A stretch of DNA of 49,607 nucleotides from TWA4 sp034086685 (GCA_034086685.1 JAXDZY010000140.1:1-49607); one strand, 5' to 3'; counted from the stretch's first letter, positions 9,059 through 18,249 are shown. Notes: generated by a model from the letters alone, not told the origin. Made by a program: numbers and translations.

Positions 9059-10255
9059 CTATTTTATTCTGATCACTTCCGCCTGAACTTTTCCGTCAGA
9101 GAACTGCAGACTGATTCTCTGCTCCGGATTCAGAGAAGACGCTGACAATACCGGGTTTTCTTCTTCATCAGTGACATAGGCAAATCCGCCCGACAACTTT
9201 TTTAACGGAGAAAGAGCATCCAGTTTTCCCGCACATAAAGCGGTTCTATGCCTGCAGTCCTTTATCCGGTCCTGCATACTGTAAAAAAGCCTCTGCTTCA
9301 TCTGATCAAGCTGCTGCTTTTTCTGTATCAGCTGAACAGCCGGATCCTGAAGAGTCAGCCTCTGCCTGCAGGAATCAATCAGGGCTTTTTTCCTTTCCAG
9401 CTGCATATCCATAGCTACATCCAGCTGATTTTTCCGCACCTGAAGAGTGTTCAGCCATGACGCATAATCAAATACCGCCAGTTCAGCAGCAGCTGAAGGT
9501 GTCGGAGCCCGCAGATCGGCGACAAAGTCCGCAATCGTATAATCTGTCTCATGGCCTACCGCAGAAATAATCGGTGTGGAGGCATGAAAAATCGCATAGG
9601 CCGTCTCTTCTTCATTGAATGCCCACAGATCCTCCAGAGAACCGCCTCCTCTGCCGACTATGATACAATCCAGTCCCATCTCATCCAGACAGCTGATCCC
9701 CGCTGCTATGGAAGCGGAAGCCATCTCCCCCTGTACCAGGGCAGGATACAGATACAATGTCACACATGGATTTCTGCGGGCTGTAATATTGAAAATATCC
9801 CTGACAGCAGCACCGGTCGGGGCTGTCACGACACCGATTTTCCGGCAGAATCGGGGAACCGGCTGCTTGTACTCCGGAGCGAACATTCCCATCTCTTCCA
9901 GCCTTGCTTTCAGCTTTTCATACTGCTGATAGAGTACACCTACACCATCAGCCTCCACTGTCTGTACATACAGCTGATATCGGCCATCCCTTTCATATAC
10001 ATTAATGCTGCCGCCGGCAACAACCTTCATTCCGTTCTGAAGACGGATTTTCAGACTCTGCCGCTGAGAACGGAACATGACCGCATTCAGCACACCCGAG
10101 GCATCTTTCAGCGTAAAATATATGTGGCCGGAAGTGTGATATTTGCAATTGGAAATCTCTCCCCGCACATAGATCTGCCGCAAAGCAAAATCCTGTGTAA
10201 ACAGATTTTTAATATAAGAGTTAACCTGTTCCACAGAATATACACTGGCTGCCAT
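9059..10255 (-). CDS. xseA: Exodeoxyribonuclease VII large subunit
   Basis: XseA is the catalytic subunit of exonuclease VII. The 398-residue protein has an N-terminal OB-fold (about 1-100, SVYSVEQVNSYIKNLF), the catalytic block with VVTAPTGAAVRDI and GRGGGSLEDLWAFN (about 190), SAVGHETD, then a coiled coil. Its start codon overlaps the nusB stop by one base (TAATG), so the two are translationally coupled. Confidence 0.97.
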   Translation of the reverse strand: MAASVYSVEQVNSYIKNLFTQDFALRQIYVRGEISNCKYHTSGHIYFTLKDASGVLNAVMFRSQRQSLKIRLQNGMKVVAGGSINVYERDGRYQLYVQTVEADGVGVLYQQYEKLKARLEEMGMFAPEYKQPVPRFCRKIGVVTAPTGAAVRDIFNITARRNPCVTLYLYPALVQGEMASASIAAGISCLDEMGLDCIIVGRGGGSLEDLWAFNEEETAYAIFHASTPIISAVGHETDYTIADFVADLRAPTPSAAAELAVFDYASWLNTLQVRKNQLDVAMDMQLERKKALIDSCRQRLTLQDPAVQLIQKKQQLDQMKQRLFYSMQDRIKDCRHRTALCAGKLDALSPLKKLSGGFAYVTDEEENPVLSASSLNPEQRISLQFSDGKVQAEVIRIK

Positions 10256-10668
10256 TACTGTTCCAACCTGACAATCTTTCCAAGGATTCCGTTAATAAAG
10301 GAAGGCGAATCGCTGCCGCCATACTTTTTCGCCAGTTCCACAGCCTCGTTAATCGCCACTTTATCCGGCACCGTCTCATCATGACGGATCTCATAAAGAG
10401 CCAGACGGATCAGGCTCAGATCCACTTTGGCCATACGTCTGGTCTGCCATCCCTTTGCATACTGGTTGATCAGCGTATCGGCCTCTTCTGTATTATTCAG
10501 AACAGCCTGAGCCCGTTCCTTGAGCAGTTCTTTTTCCTCTTCTGAATAATCAGACAGTTCTTCTGATTCCAGATACAGCTGTGTCTGTTCTTCCAGCATC
10601 TCAGGCGCATAAAATTCCTTCATGAAAACCAGCTTAAAGGTGTGTTCTCTTAATTCTCTGCGTTTCAT
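10255..10668 (-). CDS. nusB: Transcription antitermination factor NusB
   Basis: NusB binds boxA RNA with NusE/S10 and supports antitermination on rRNA operons. The 137-residue protein is a typical all-helical NusB with MKRRELREHTFKLVF at the start and the conserved NEAVELAKKYG ... FINGILGKI at the end. GGAGG sits five bases before the ATG. It heads the coupled chain nusB-xseA-xseB-ispA-dxs-tlyA-nadK-argR, with an Asp23 gene 137 bases upstream. Confidence 0.96.
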   Translation of the reverse strand: MKRRELREHTFKLVFMKEFYAPEMLEEQTQLYLESEELSDYSEEEKELLKERAQAVLNNTEEADTLINQYAKGWQTRRMAKVDLSLIRLALYEIRHDETVPDKVAINEAVELAKKYGGSDSPSFINGILGKIVRLEQ

Positions 10669-10805
10669 AGATTCCTCCCAGGTAAAATATTGAAAAATAA
10701 TTTCCTGTTATACAAAAAAGGGCGCAGATATAACCGGCCCTATTTTATATTGTCTGAAATTATCAAGGTTGTGTATCCTTCTGCGGATACCTCTGTTACG
10801 CCATA

Positions 10806-11186
10806 TTACTCGGCTTCAATCCCCGCAATACGCACATTCACATCGATTACGGCAAGACCTGTCATGTTCTCAATAGCAGTCTTAACATGTTCCTGTACAT
10901 TCAGCGCCAGCTCGGGAATACTGTAACCGTATTTCAGGTTCAGGGAAAGATCACAGGATACGGAAGTATCCATAACGGTTACTTTAACTCCTTTCGGTGC
11001 TGTTTTCATCCCCAGCCTGCCGGCCAGTTCATTGGCAGAACGATCCTCGATCGATGCGACTCCCTCAACTTCTGTTGCTGCCAGCCCTGCAATAATCGCA
11101 ATCACTTCATCTGCGATCTGAACGGAACCCACCTGTCCGTTCTCATGTATGATATGTGTACTTCTGTTCTCAAAATCGTTCGACAC
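10806..11186 (-). CDS. Asp23/Gls24 family envelope stress protein
   Basis: A 126-residue Asp23/Gls24 protein, the family of Bacillus YqhY, which is often next to nusB and linked to control of acetyl-CoA carboxylase and envelope homeostasis. The domain covers nearly the whole protein (GSVQIADEVIAIIAGLAATE; EGVASI; VKTAIENMTGLAVIDVNVRI). No signal peptide is present, so it acts in the cytoplasm. The start is a GTG with GGAGG seven bases upstream; no ATG fits. The 137 bases to nusB contain a short hairpin (GTATCC/GGATAC, about 10772-10789) without a T-run. Confidence 0.92.
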   Translation of the reverse strand: MSNDFENRSTHIIHENGQVGSVQIADEVIAIIAGLAATEVEGVASIEDRSANELAGRLGMKTAPKGVKVTVMDTSVSCDLSLNLKYGYSIPELALNVQEHVKTAIENMTGLAVIDVNVRIAGIEAE

Positions 11187-11297
11187 TTTAATACCTCCTG
11201 TACAATACGAATATCAATTCACATTGACTCGAAGATAGTATAGCAAAAAAAGATTGTTACTGCAAATGTTTTCTAAAGTTATTCATTTTTCTCTGTG

Positions 11298-11969
11298 CTA
11301 AGGCTCCTCCACCACCTCTGTATTTACTTCATTCATCAGAGAAATTACAATTTCAGATATCTCCACATCAGCTTCCCTCTTCACAGTATCTTCAATCTGC
11401 GCCTTTTCCGCATCTGAAATACTTTTGCTGCCCACCAGAACCTCCACGCCGGTTTCACTGATGGTGACTATCGTCTGAGGGATTCCTTTTGCTTTCAATG
11501 CCGCTTCAATATCCGCCTCAGTCTGAGCATTCTCCGTTATGCTCATCAGATTATCCGCCGCATTTTTTCTCTGTTCCTCACTGAGATTTTCGTTATTGAT
11601 AATACTGTTCAGTGTTTCTTCATTTCGGGTTCTTACCTGTTCACGGCTCAATTCAGCCTCTGCCATGAGATTTTCCACCTGCTCTGACCATGTCAGTACA
11701 GCTTCACCCGGCTGCGAACCGCTTTCTGTTTCTTCTGAGTCTGTTTTTTCTGCATCCGGTGTTTCTCCCGTAACCTGAGCCTGTTCCAGAGCAATATTTT
11801 CCGCCAGAACATCCTCATCCGAAATATCCATCAGGGCGGAATTTTCCTGTTCCCCGTTTGCAGGCACAGACTGATCCGATGAAGGCAGATATGTCAGATA
11901 TCCTGCCACAGCAACCATGACAGCCAGCAGGGTCAGAATCAGCTGATTCTTTTTTCTAAGCTTTTTCAT
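11298..11969 (-). CDS. spoIIIAH: Stage III sporulation protein AH
   Basis: SpoIIIAH is anchored in the mother-cell membrane and reaches across the intermembrane space to bind SpoIIQ, forming the feeding channel to the forespore. The 223-residue protein has one N-terminal membrane helix (about 10-27), an acidic low-complexity linker (about 30-80) and the C-terminal EscJ/PrgK-like ring-building domain (about 120-215). It is the last gene of the spoIIIA operon, 15 bases after spoIIIAG. AGGAG lies ten bases before the ATG. Confidence 0.95.
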   Translation of the reverse strand: MKKLRKKNQLILTLLAVMVAVAGYLTYLPSSDQSVPANGEQENSALMDISDEDVLAENIALEQAQVTGETPDAEKTDSEETESGSQPGEAVLTWSEQVENLMAEAELSREQVRTRNEETLNSIINNENLSEEQRKNAADNLMSITENAQTEADIEAALKAKGIPQTIVTISETGVEVLVGSKSISDAEKAQIEDTVKREADVEISEIVISLMNEVNTEVVEEP

Positions 11970-11984
11970 GCAAATGCCACTCCT

Positions 11985-12509
11985 TTAAAAATCACCCTCT
12001 AATACTTTAATCTTATGAGCAGGGAGTCCGAATAATGCCTCCAGCATACCGCTGATTTCCGATTGCACCACCGCATTTCCACCACCCTCAGCTACAACTG
12101 CGATTCCGGTAACCTGAGGAAGAATTTCCCGGGAAACCCATGGTATCTGTCCATTTTCCATAACCGTATTCTCCTGAAGACTGTAATTTTCTTCCGATGT
12201 ATCATCTGTGCTGCTGCTTTCCGTCTGAACATCCTTTTCTACCACCTTTTCTCCCGAATCCGCCAGGATCACCATCACCCGGACCTGACCCGCCCCACGC
12301 ACTTTCTCCAGAAGCGTTTTCAGTTCCTTCTCCAGTTCCTGCTGATATTCCAGGCGGCTGCTGCCTGATATGGCCTGCAATTCCTTCTCCTCATCCGAAC
12401 CGCTGCCGACAGTACTCAGCTTTTCCAGCGGAAAAGAAAGAAGAAACAGAAGAATCCCCACCACCAGAGCCAGCACAATTTTATCTTTTGACAGATTTTT
12501 AATATTCAT
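11985..12509 (-). CDS. spoIIIAG: Stage III sporulation protein AG
   Basis: SpoIIIAG forms a large ring in the intermembrane space of the SpoIIIA-SpoIIQ complex. From the ATG at 12509 it is 174 residues: an N-terminal membrane helix (about 9-28) and a ring-building domain around residues 45-170, with an acidic Ser/Glu insertion near 95-115. A GTG at 12521 is an alternative start; both lie inside the end of spoIIIAF and neither has an ideal ribosome binding site. Confidence 0.93.
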   Translation of the reverse strand: MNIKNLSKDKIVLALVVGILLFLLSFPLEKLSTVGSGSDEEKELQAISGSSRLEYQQELEKELKTLLEKVRGAGQVRVMVILADSGEKVVEKDVQTESSSTDDTSEENYSLQENTVMENGQIPWVSREILPQVTGIAVVAEGGGNAVVQSEISGMLEALFGLPAHKIKVLEGDF

Positions 12510-13053
12510 TGTCCTGCGCACCTGCCTTTACTGTTACAGCACTTTGATTCAGGTCAAAGGCTTCTGCAATTTCACTTTCCAGTTTTTTCAGCACCGGCTG
12601 CATTTCTGCCGGTGAGCTGTCTCCAGGGGATACAGTAATCCTGATTCCGGATATCGCCACTTCTCCGGTCTGCTCCAGTTTTTCTTCATCAAACACCACA
12701 TCTCCCTCCTGAAGAGACATATTTTCATCCTGTACCAGTCCTTCTATCCAGGAAAGTGCTTTCCGTGATGTGTAATCCAGAAGTTCTCTGCCTGAAATTG
12801 ACGCAGCCTGTCTGACTTTTTTGCCTGCTGCGAACACCTCTGTTTCTGTTTCCAGTTCCGTCAGTTTTTCCGTCAGGACCTGATTCAGATTGATTAGAGA
12901 GGCTGCAGGCCTCAAAACCAGAAGAAGCATCAGCAGTGACAGATAAAACCGAAGCACCGATTTCTTCTCCTGATTTCCCATTAAATACAGTACCAGAAAC
13001 GACAGAACAGCAAAAACCGATATCTGACGAATCCATTCATAAACCGCTTCCAT
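12499..13053 (-). CDS. spoIIIAF: Stage III sporulation protein AF
   Basis: A membrane protein of the SpoIIIA complex. The 184-residue product has two N-terminal membrane helices (about 10-27 and 34-52) followed by a soluble alpha/beta domain with GVAISGIRITVSPGD-like strands. GTG two codons earlier overlaps the GGAGG site; the ATG at 13053 with five-base spacing is preferred. It overlaps spoIIIAG by about 11 bases and lies 66 bases after spoIIIAE. Confidence 0.93.
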   Translation of the reverse strand: MEAVYEWIRQISVFAVLSFLVLYLMGNQEKKSVLRFYLSLLMLLLVLRPAASLINLNQVLTEKLTELETETEVFAAGKKVRQAASISGRELLDYTSRKALSWIEGLVQDENMSLQEGDVVFDEEKLEQTGEVAISGIRITVSPGDSSPAEMQPVLKKLESEIAEAFDLNQSAVTVKAGAQDNEY

Positions 13054-13119
13054 GGACACCTCCGCTTTTTCAGATTTATCCGCCGCGCTGCTGACAAAAC
13101 ATGTATTTACCTTTTTATT

Positions 13120-14145
13120 TTACCAGGCAGCCACTGCAATTGTCATCAAAAGTATCACACCGCACAGACAGGTGATTTTTACCAGATATTCCAGACTTTC
13201 TGCAAAACCGGTAAGACAGATGCTGATGCTTTTATCTGCTGCCGGCAGGGCCAATGCAGACATGGCATGGTACAGCGCCGCAGCCAGAGAAATCCGCAGT
13301 ACAGGAAACAGACAGATCACCATCAGACAAAACATACCCGCAGCACCAATGCTTCCTTTCAGAAGTGATCCGCTTTCCCAAAGGACAGTCGCTGCAGTAT
13401 CCGCCACACTCCCCACTCCCGGGATCATGGAAGCCGTCTTTAACAAAGTCTGCTGCCTCACAGAATCTGCTCTGGGAAGAATCATCATCTGAATCACCTG
13501 CAGCCCTGCCACTGAAGCAAATGATATTTTCATTAATAGTCCCATTCCTTTTTTCAGCAGGCCGCACAATCCGGAAAACAAAGCTTCCGTCATAAGGGAA
13601 TCCAGCATGGAAATAACCAGATAAACTGTAACACCCGGAAGCAGAATATACAGGCAGAGCCGGCTCACCAGGCTGCTGATGCTGATGGCGGAGGCATACA
13701 TCCCCACTGCGGATAACGACTCCCCTCCTGCTGCTGCTGCCACAGCAATCACAGGATATAAAGCACCTGCAAACTCAATTTCTTTTTCCACATATACCTG
13801 TGTCTGTTTAAGGAACGTGCGAAACAGGGCAGCAAGACGCACAATCAGCAGGAGATGGATTACAATCCCCGAAAACATCGTTACGGATTTATTTTCAAAA
13901 GCCTGTCCCATGGCCCGCATAAATGCAAACAGCACCACAAGAAGCAGAATTCCCGCATAATCAGATAAATGAAACATTCCCCCGTCTTTCAGCCAGTCAA
14001 GAAGCATCTGCCCCAGAGAATCCCCCAGCCCCTGAAAATTGCCCGACTGCAGCTGCGCAACCAGATCGACAAAAGACATGCTGCTTTCTCCCAGAACGGA
14101 AGCAAGCAGTTCCTGAAGCTGTCTGAAATCGGTCAAATCCTCCAT
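13120..14145 (-). CDS. spoIIIAE: Stage III sporulation protein AE
   Basis: SpoIIIAE is the large polytopic membrane subunit of the forespore-directed SpoIIIA complex. The 341-residue protein shows about seven or eight hydrophobic helices and the conserved stretch MIPGVGSVADTAATVLWES. Bacillus SpoIIIAE is about 400 residues with a signal-peptide-like extension that is lacking here. The second ATG (14145) is chosen because GGAGG is seven bases upstream, whereas it touches the first ATG (14151). Confidence 0.94.
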   Translation of the reverse strand: MEDLTDFRQLQELLASVLGESSMSFVDLVAQLQSGNFQGLGDSLGQMLLDWLKDGGMFHLSDYAGILLLVVLFAFMRAMGQAFENKSVTMFSGIVIHLLLIVRLAALFRTFLKQTQVYVEKEIEFAGALYPVIAVAAAAGGESLSAVGMYASAISISSLVSRLCLYILLPGVTVYLVISMLDSLMTEALFSGLCGLLKKGMGLLMKISFASVAGLQVIQMMILPRADSVRQQTLLKTASMIPGVGSVADTAATVLWESGSLLKGSIGAAGMFCLMVICLFPVLRISLAAALYHAMSALALPAADKSISICLTGFAESLEYLVKITCLCGVILLMTIAVAAW

Positions 14146-14157
14146 GCCCATCCTCCT

Positions 14158-14541
14158 TCATGTCAAAAACAATGTTTCAATGGTATCTATCAGTGCAGTA
14201 ACCACAGGAAGACTTACAGACAGAATCAGCAATTTGCCATAAATATCAATCTGACGGCTGATGGAAGCGCATCCGGCATCTTTGCAGATATCCGAAGCCA
14301 GCTGGCTGATCCAGGCCAGTCCCATGATCTTCAACAGTATTTTCAAATACACAGAATCAAGTCCGGTGCAGTCCACCAGCTTTCTGATCAGACTCAGGAT
14401 GGAATCCAGCTGGGAAACACAAGCCCCAAAAAGCAGCAGCATGGCTCCCAGTGACAGAAACATGCCGTATTCCGGCTTCAAAGGCCTGATCCACAAAGCA
14501 AGCAATGCCGCTGCAGCCCCGGCCAGGATAATCTGTACCAT
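14158..14541 (-). CDS. spoIIIAD: Stage III sporulation protein AD
   Basis: A 127-residue membrane protein with about four helices, resembling SpoIIIAC and thought to form part of the SpoIIIA export platform in the mother-cell membrane. The family motif IMGLAWISQLASDICKDAG is clear. Ribosome site GGAGGGGGG precedes the ATG. It lies 18 bases after spoIIIAC and 12 before spoIIIAE. Confidence 0.95.
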   Translation of the reverse strand: MVQIILAGAAAALLALWIRPLKPEYGMFLSLGAMLLLFGACVSQLDSILSLIRKLVDCTGLDSVYLKILLKIMGLAWISQLASDICKDAGCASISRQIDIYGKLLILSVSLPVVTALIDTIETLFLT

Positions 14542-14559
14542 TCAAATCCCCCCTCCGTG

Positions 14560-14754
14560 TTACAATTCAAACAGCTTCTGAATCGTTTGAAACAGCTGGG
14601 AAATATATGGAACCAGCCAGAACAGCACCAGCAGAAGACCTGCAAAACTGGTAAGAAAAGCCTGTTCATCCCTGCCGCTGTGTTTAAGAACCTGACACAG
14701 AACAGAGACCAGAATTCCTACTGCTGCTATGCGAAACAATAACGCAACCTCCAT
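14560..14754 (-). CDS. spoIIIAC: Stage III sporulation protein AC
   Basis: A 64-residue protein with two membrane helices and the conserved loop SVLCQVLKHSGRDEQA, diagnostic of SpoIIIAC. It is a small membrane component of the SpoIIIA complex. AAAGGGG is placed six bases before the ATG. It lies 13 bases after spoIIIAB. Confidence 0.95.
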   Translation of the reverse strand: MEVALLFRIAAVGILVSVLCQVLKHSGRDEQAFLTSFAGLLLVLFWLVPYISQLFQTIQKLFEL

Positions 14755-14767
14755 AAATCCCCTTTCT

Positions 14768-15283
14768 TCATATCATGACCACTATCACAGTCAGTGCTCC
14801 CAGTATACCCAGTGACTGATACATTTTACAGCTGGCTTCACAGTTCTTCTCCAGACGTCCTGTAGTCTCCTTAACCTGCATTTCCAGAAGTTCCAGTGTT
14901 CGCAGCTGCATATCCACATCCAGAAATCCCAGTCCGTTACCCAGTTTTCTGAATAATTCCAGATCTTCTTCTTTAAGACCGCTTCCCATAAACATATCTT
15001 CACTTTCCTTCCAGATCTGTATCAGACCTGTTCCATCCTGATTCTGCATCCGTTCGCTGACTTGCTGGAAAAAACTGCTGAAAGGGTCCTCGAGCCGGTT
15101 ACTGATATCCTCAAATGCTTCCTCCAGAATCCTGCCGGTAAACCCTATTTCTCCTGCCAGCATATGAAGTACAGTCTGCATGAGATGAAGATTCCTGATT
15201 CTTTTTTTCATATTCAGACTGTACCAGAATCCCAGAGCCAGAACTGCCGCAGCAATCATACCGATTCCGGCCAGACGAATCAT
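14768..15283 (-). CDS. spoIIIAB: Stage III sporulation protein AB
   Basis: A 171-residue protein with a helix at each end and a helical soluble middle, resembling GspF-like platform proteins. The motif LHMLAGEIGFTGRILEEAFE and the ending LGILGALTVIVVMI fit SpoIIIAB. Its ATG overlaps the spoIIIAA stop (ATGA), so it is coupled to the ATPase it is expected to work with. Confidence 0.94.
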   Translation of the reverse strand: MIRLAGIGMIAAAVLALGFWYSLNMKKRIRNLHLMQTVLHMLAGEIGFTGRILEEAFEDISNRLEDPFSSFFQQVSERMQNQDGTGLIQIWKESEDMFMGSGLKEEDLELFRKLGNGLGFLDVDMQLRTLELLEMQVKETTGRLEKNCEASCKMYQSLGILGALTVIVVMI

Positions 15284-16200
15284 ACAATCCGCTCCCCTTC
15301 CCCATTAAAAATATACTGCCACTTTCCCGGCCTCTGACCGTTATCAAGCTGTATGTACCGGTCAAATATTTCCGCCTGTCTTAATTTATAAAATGCTTCT
15401 TTTCGGAATATGCTTTCCAGATTTTCCCCATGAGCTGTGGCAAGCATGATACAGCCGCATCCTGCAGCCTGAAAAATGGCTTCCACATCCTCTTCTCCTC
15501 CGATTTCATCCACTGCCAGAACAGACGGAGCCATGCTGCGCAGCATCAGCTGCATTCCCAGCGATTTCGGACATCCATCCATTACATCAGTCTGTTCTCC
15601 CAGGTCATTCTGAGGAATACCCTGATCACAGGCCGCCAGTTCTCCCCTTTCATCCACCACCGACACGCTTTTTGGCTTTCCGAAAGAATTTCCACCGGAT
15701 ATCAGACGGATCAGATCTCGCATCAAAGTTGTCTTCCCCTGGCCAGGAGCTGAAAAAATCAAAGTACTTTGCAGAATTCCGTTTTCATATAAATACGGAA
15801 GAAGCCCCCGGGCACAATCCCGGTATTCACATGCAATTCGTATATGAATAAAAGAAATATTTCGTATGGTTTTCAGACTTCCATGACTGAGCACAGCTTT
15901 TCCTGCAATCCCCACCCGATGCCCGCCTTTGATGGTCAGAAATCCCTGCCTGATCTCCTCTTCATAGGCATACATGGAAAACCGGCTGACAAATTCCATG
16001 GTCTCCTGCATATCCTTTGAAGTCAGGATACCGCTTGCAGGTAATGATCTTTCGCAGCCTCCTGTCAGTATGTGAACCGGTTTCCCACATCGAAGCCGGA
16101 TTTCCTGTATCTGTCCATCGCCAAGAAGCTCTTTCTCAATCAACGGCCTGAGCCTCACAGGAAGCACATGCAGGATTTCATTTATCTTCTTTTCTCTCAT
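15280..16200 (-). CDS. spoIIIAA: Stage III sporulation ATPase AA
   Basis: SpoIIIAA is the secretion-type ATPase that powers the mother-cell side of the forespore feeding channel. The 306-residue protein has GAPGQGKTT-type Walker A (SAPGQGKTTLMRDLIRL, about 150), VDERGEL, Walker B SVLAVDEIGGEEDVEA (about 225) and ATAHG. It is the first gene of the eight-gene operon AA-AB-AC-AD-AE-AF-AG-AH, complete and in the standard order. AAAGGGGG precedes the ATG and a sigma-E-like promoter lies just upstream. Confidence 0.97.
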   Translation of the reverse strand: MREKKINEILHVLPVRLRPLIEKELLGDGQIQEIRLRCGKPVHILTGGCERSLPASGILTSKDMQETMEFVSRFSMYAYEEEIRQGFLTIKGGHRVGIAGKAVLSHGSLKTIRNISFIHIRIACEYRDCARGLLPYLYENGILQSTLIFSAPGQGKTTLMRDLIRLISGGNSFGKPKSVSVVDERGELAACDQGIPQNDLGEQTDVMDGCPKSLGMQLMLRSMAPSVLAVDEIGGEEDVEAIFQAAGCGCIMLATAHGENLESIFRKEAFYKLRQAEIFDRYIQLDNGQRPGKWQYIFNGEGERIV

Positions 16201-16220
16201 AAGCCTGCCCCCTTTGACTC

Positions 16221-16249
16221 ATTATATGAAAAAAAGAAACCGCCTATGC
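16221..16249 (-). promoter_or_regulatory. Candidate sigma-E promoter for spoIIIAA
   Basis: On the minus strand GCATAGG (16249-16243), a 14-base spacer and CATATAAT (16228-16221) resemble the Bacillus sigma-E consensus (GCATATT, 14 bases, CATACAAT). The -10 ends 21 bases before the ATG. The -35 element is inside the terminator hairpin of the upstream Sel1/TPR gene. The match is by eye. Confidence 0.55.
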
Positions 16250-16274
16250 CCAAAAAACGGACATGGACGGTTTC
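16229..16274 (-). terminator. Terminator after the Sel1/TPR gene
   Basis: GAAACCG(T)CC pairs with GGCGGTTTC around an inner CATG/CATA segment, followed by seven T on the minus strand. It lies 27 bases after the stop of the gene at 16301. Confidence 0.8.
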
Positions 16275-16300
16275 AGATTTTCTGAAATACTGATAAATCA

Positions 16301-17947
16301 TTATTCTTTTTCAGGCTCACGGCCGATTTCCATAAAACAGGATTCGCCCTCCAGCTGATTAGTATCCTCCGTATAATGCATACGGATCATACGATAAATT
16401 CCATCGGTCCCGTAGGCAAAACTGATCTGAATCTGACCGTTCTCCATACGTTTCATCTGGAGATCCACTGCATCCAGTGATACAACCTTCTCAACCGGCT
16501 GCTCACATGCATTCAGAGATTTGAGAAAATCCGCAGGCTGGGGATTTTCCATATGTTCCACCACGGACCTGGCAGGATAAACCGTAATCACAGCGCAAAG
16601 TTCATTCTGAACCCAGGCTGCCACTGCACGGCACTCGATACCGTCCAGTTCTTCCCGGCATTCCGCCACGGAGGGCATCAGATATTTCAGACTGACCAGC
16701 ATCTGAAGCGCATTTGTATATGGATCGGTCTCCACTGACTGCCCGTTATTCATATGAGGGTGATAGCATCCCACAAGATCCGCCTGTTCTTTAAAATGTG
16801 CATACTCCCTGGAATTAATTTTCTGACGATAATCTGACGGAAGACCATCAAGCATTTCACAAAGTTCCGCACAGATATACGCATAGCTGCGTCTGCTGTC
16901 TTCCAGCTGAAAATAAACCTGATATTTATCCATGGCCTCTTCGCAAAGCTGGAAAAGTCTTTTGCTCCGCTTCCACTGTTTTCGGCTTTTTTCAGGAATT
17001 TCCTCTTGGGAACCGCAGGAATCCGTAACCAGATCAATCACCTGTTTCAAATGATCATGTGCCAGATCATGACGGCACAGATTCATATAATCTGCTGCCA
17101 GACGGTTCAGGGTCAGCAGAGTAACCTCATGAACCGCAGGAAGTGTTTCTCTGGCAGCGGTATAGGCCTGTCTGGACAGGTTCAGAGCTGACTGATAGCG
17201 TCCGACCCTTGCATAATCCGAAGTCAGATTGGTCACAGCCGTCAGATAATCCGGATGTGTCACGGGCAGACTCTTTCCTCTCAGCTCCAGCACTCTCTCT
17301 TTCAACGGAATACTTTCGTCATAATGCTCCAGAGCAGCCAGTGCCACCGCCAGATTATTCATGATACTGATTGAAAACGCATCGTTCTCTCCCAGTTTTC
17401 TGCTGCTTTCTTCCAATGCCTGCTTCAGCAGAGGAACCGCCATTTCATAATCCTCTTCAGTAAGAAAACGTTCTGCTTTTCCTGAGATTTTCTGAATTTC
17501 CTCCAGCTGCTGCCTGCGTTCTTCTTCCATGCCCGGGATGGTATACAGCAGTTCCTGTGCTGCCGCATAACCTGCTGCCAGAGCCTTCTTCAGCCAGCCA
17601 GCTGCCTGCCCGGAATTTTTCTGTGTACCCGTTCCTTTAAGACAGTAATTTCCCGTCATATACATGGCCTCCGCATCCCCGGCCTGCGCTGCACTTTCAA
17701 ACCAGAAAAATGCCTGTTCGGGTGATGCCTCCTCGCCTTCCCATCCCAGCGAATAAATCAGACCCAGATTGAACATGGCATCTGTTTCTCCTGCAGATGC
17801 AGCTTTTTTATACCAGCTGACTGCTTCATCCATCCGCTGATCTTTCATCAGCTGCCTGGCGATCTCGCACTGTGCAGCTGTATTACCATTTTCAGCCTCT
17901 TCATATACCTGCGTTACCGTATCCTGATCTTTCCACCATTCTGCCAT
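16301..17947 (-). CDS. Sel1-like and tetratricopeptide repeat protein
   Basis: A 548-residue soluble protein without a signal peptide. Residues about 20-145 are Sel1-like repeats (AVSWYKKAASAGETDAMFNLG; AFFWFESAAQAGDAEAMYMTG; AAGWLKKALAAGYAAAQELL). Residues about 165-320 are kinesin-light-chain-like TPRs (LLKQALEESSRKLGENDAFS; NLAVALAALEHYDES; VTNLTSDYARVGRYQSAL). The last 200 residues match nothing I recognise. Such repeats usually bind other proteins. AAGGA stands ten bases before this ATG; an in-frame ATG at 17983 has no ribosome site and lies within the upstream gene. It forms a run with two small genes at 17955 and 18250. Confidence 0.85.
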   Translation of the reverse strand: MAEWWKDQDTVTQVYEEAENGNTAAQCEIARQLMKDQRMDEAVSWYKKAASAGETDAMFNLGLIYSLGWEGEEASPEQAFFWFESAAQAGDAEAMYMTGNYCLKGTGTQKNSGQAAGWLKKALAAGYAAAQELLYTIPGMEEERRQQLEEIQKISGKAERFLTEEDYEMAVPLLKQALEESSRKLGENDAFSISIMNNLAVALAALEHYDESIPLKERVLELRGKSLPVTHPDYLTAVTNLTSDYARVGRYQSALNLSRQAYTAARETLPAVHEVTLLTLNRLAADYMNLCRHDLAHDHLKQVIDLVTDSCGSQEEIPEKSRKQWKRSKRLFQLCEEAMDKYQVYFQLEDSRRSYAYICAELCEMLDGLPSDYRQKINSREYAHFKEQADLVGCYHPHMNNGQSVETDPYTNALQMLVSLKYLMPSVAECREELDGIECRAVAAWVQNELCAVITVYPARSVVEHMENPQPADFLKSLNACEQPVEKVVSLDAVDLQMKRMENGQIQISFAYGTDGIYRMIRMHYTEDTNQLEGESCFMEIGREPEKE

Positions 17948-17954
17948 ATTGCCG

Positions 17955-18224
17955 TTATCCTTTCTTCTGTACCAGATTTTCATTCAGCCAGTCAATTACA
18001 GCACAGATTCCCTCTTCACTGTAATCGAATCGATACGAGGTTTTCTGCTCATCCGGTGTCCTGTCAAATGCAAATGGCTCCGGCCAGGTAATCAGTTCCA
18101 GCCAGAAGCCCTGTTCTTCATCCCCCTCACGTTTCAAACGGATCCGGGTACCGTCGCAGCTGGCTGTATAAGGCTGCTTTTTATAATAATTCAGAGTAAA
18201 TAAATCTTTTCTGGCAAATACCAA
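17955..18224 (-). CDS. Hypothetical 89-residue protein
   Basis: I do not recognise a family. The protein is soluble, rich in aromatic residues (FWLELITWPEPFAFDR) and ends in an amphipathic helix (GICAVIDWLNENLVQKK). The likely start is a TTG with AGAGGTG seven bases upstream; no ATG fits. It lies seven bases before the Sel1/TPR gene and 25 bases after the Cys-rich gene, so the three are probably one operon. Confidence 0.7.
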   Translation of the reverse strand: MVFARKDLFTLNYYKKQPYTASCDGTRIRLKREGDEEQGFWLELITWPEPFAFDRTPDEQKTSYRFDYSEEGICAVIDWLNENLVQKKG

Positions 18225-18249
18225 TTGTTACACCTCTTTTTCTGTCCTG

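Noticed and set aside
10772..10789. Terminator between the Asp23 gene and nusB
   Set aside because: The hairpin GTATCC/GGATAC is short and has no T-run on the minus strand.
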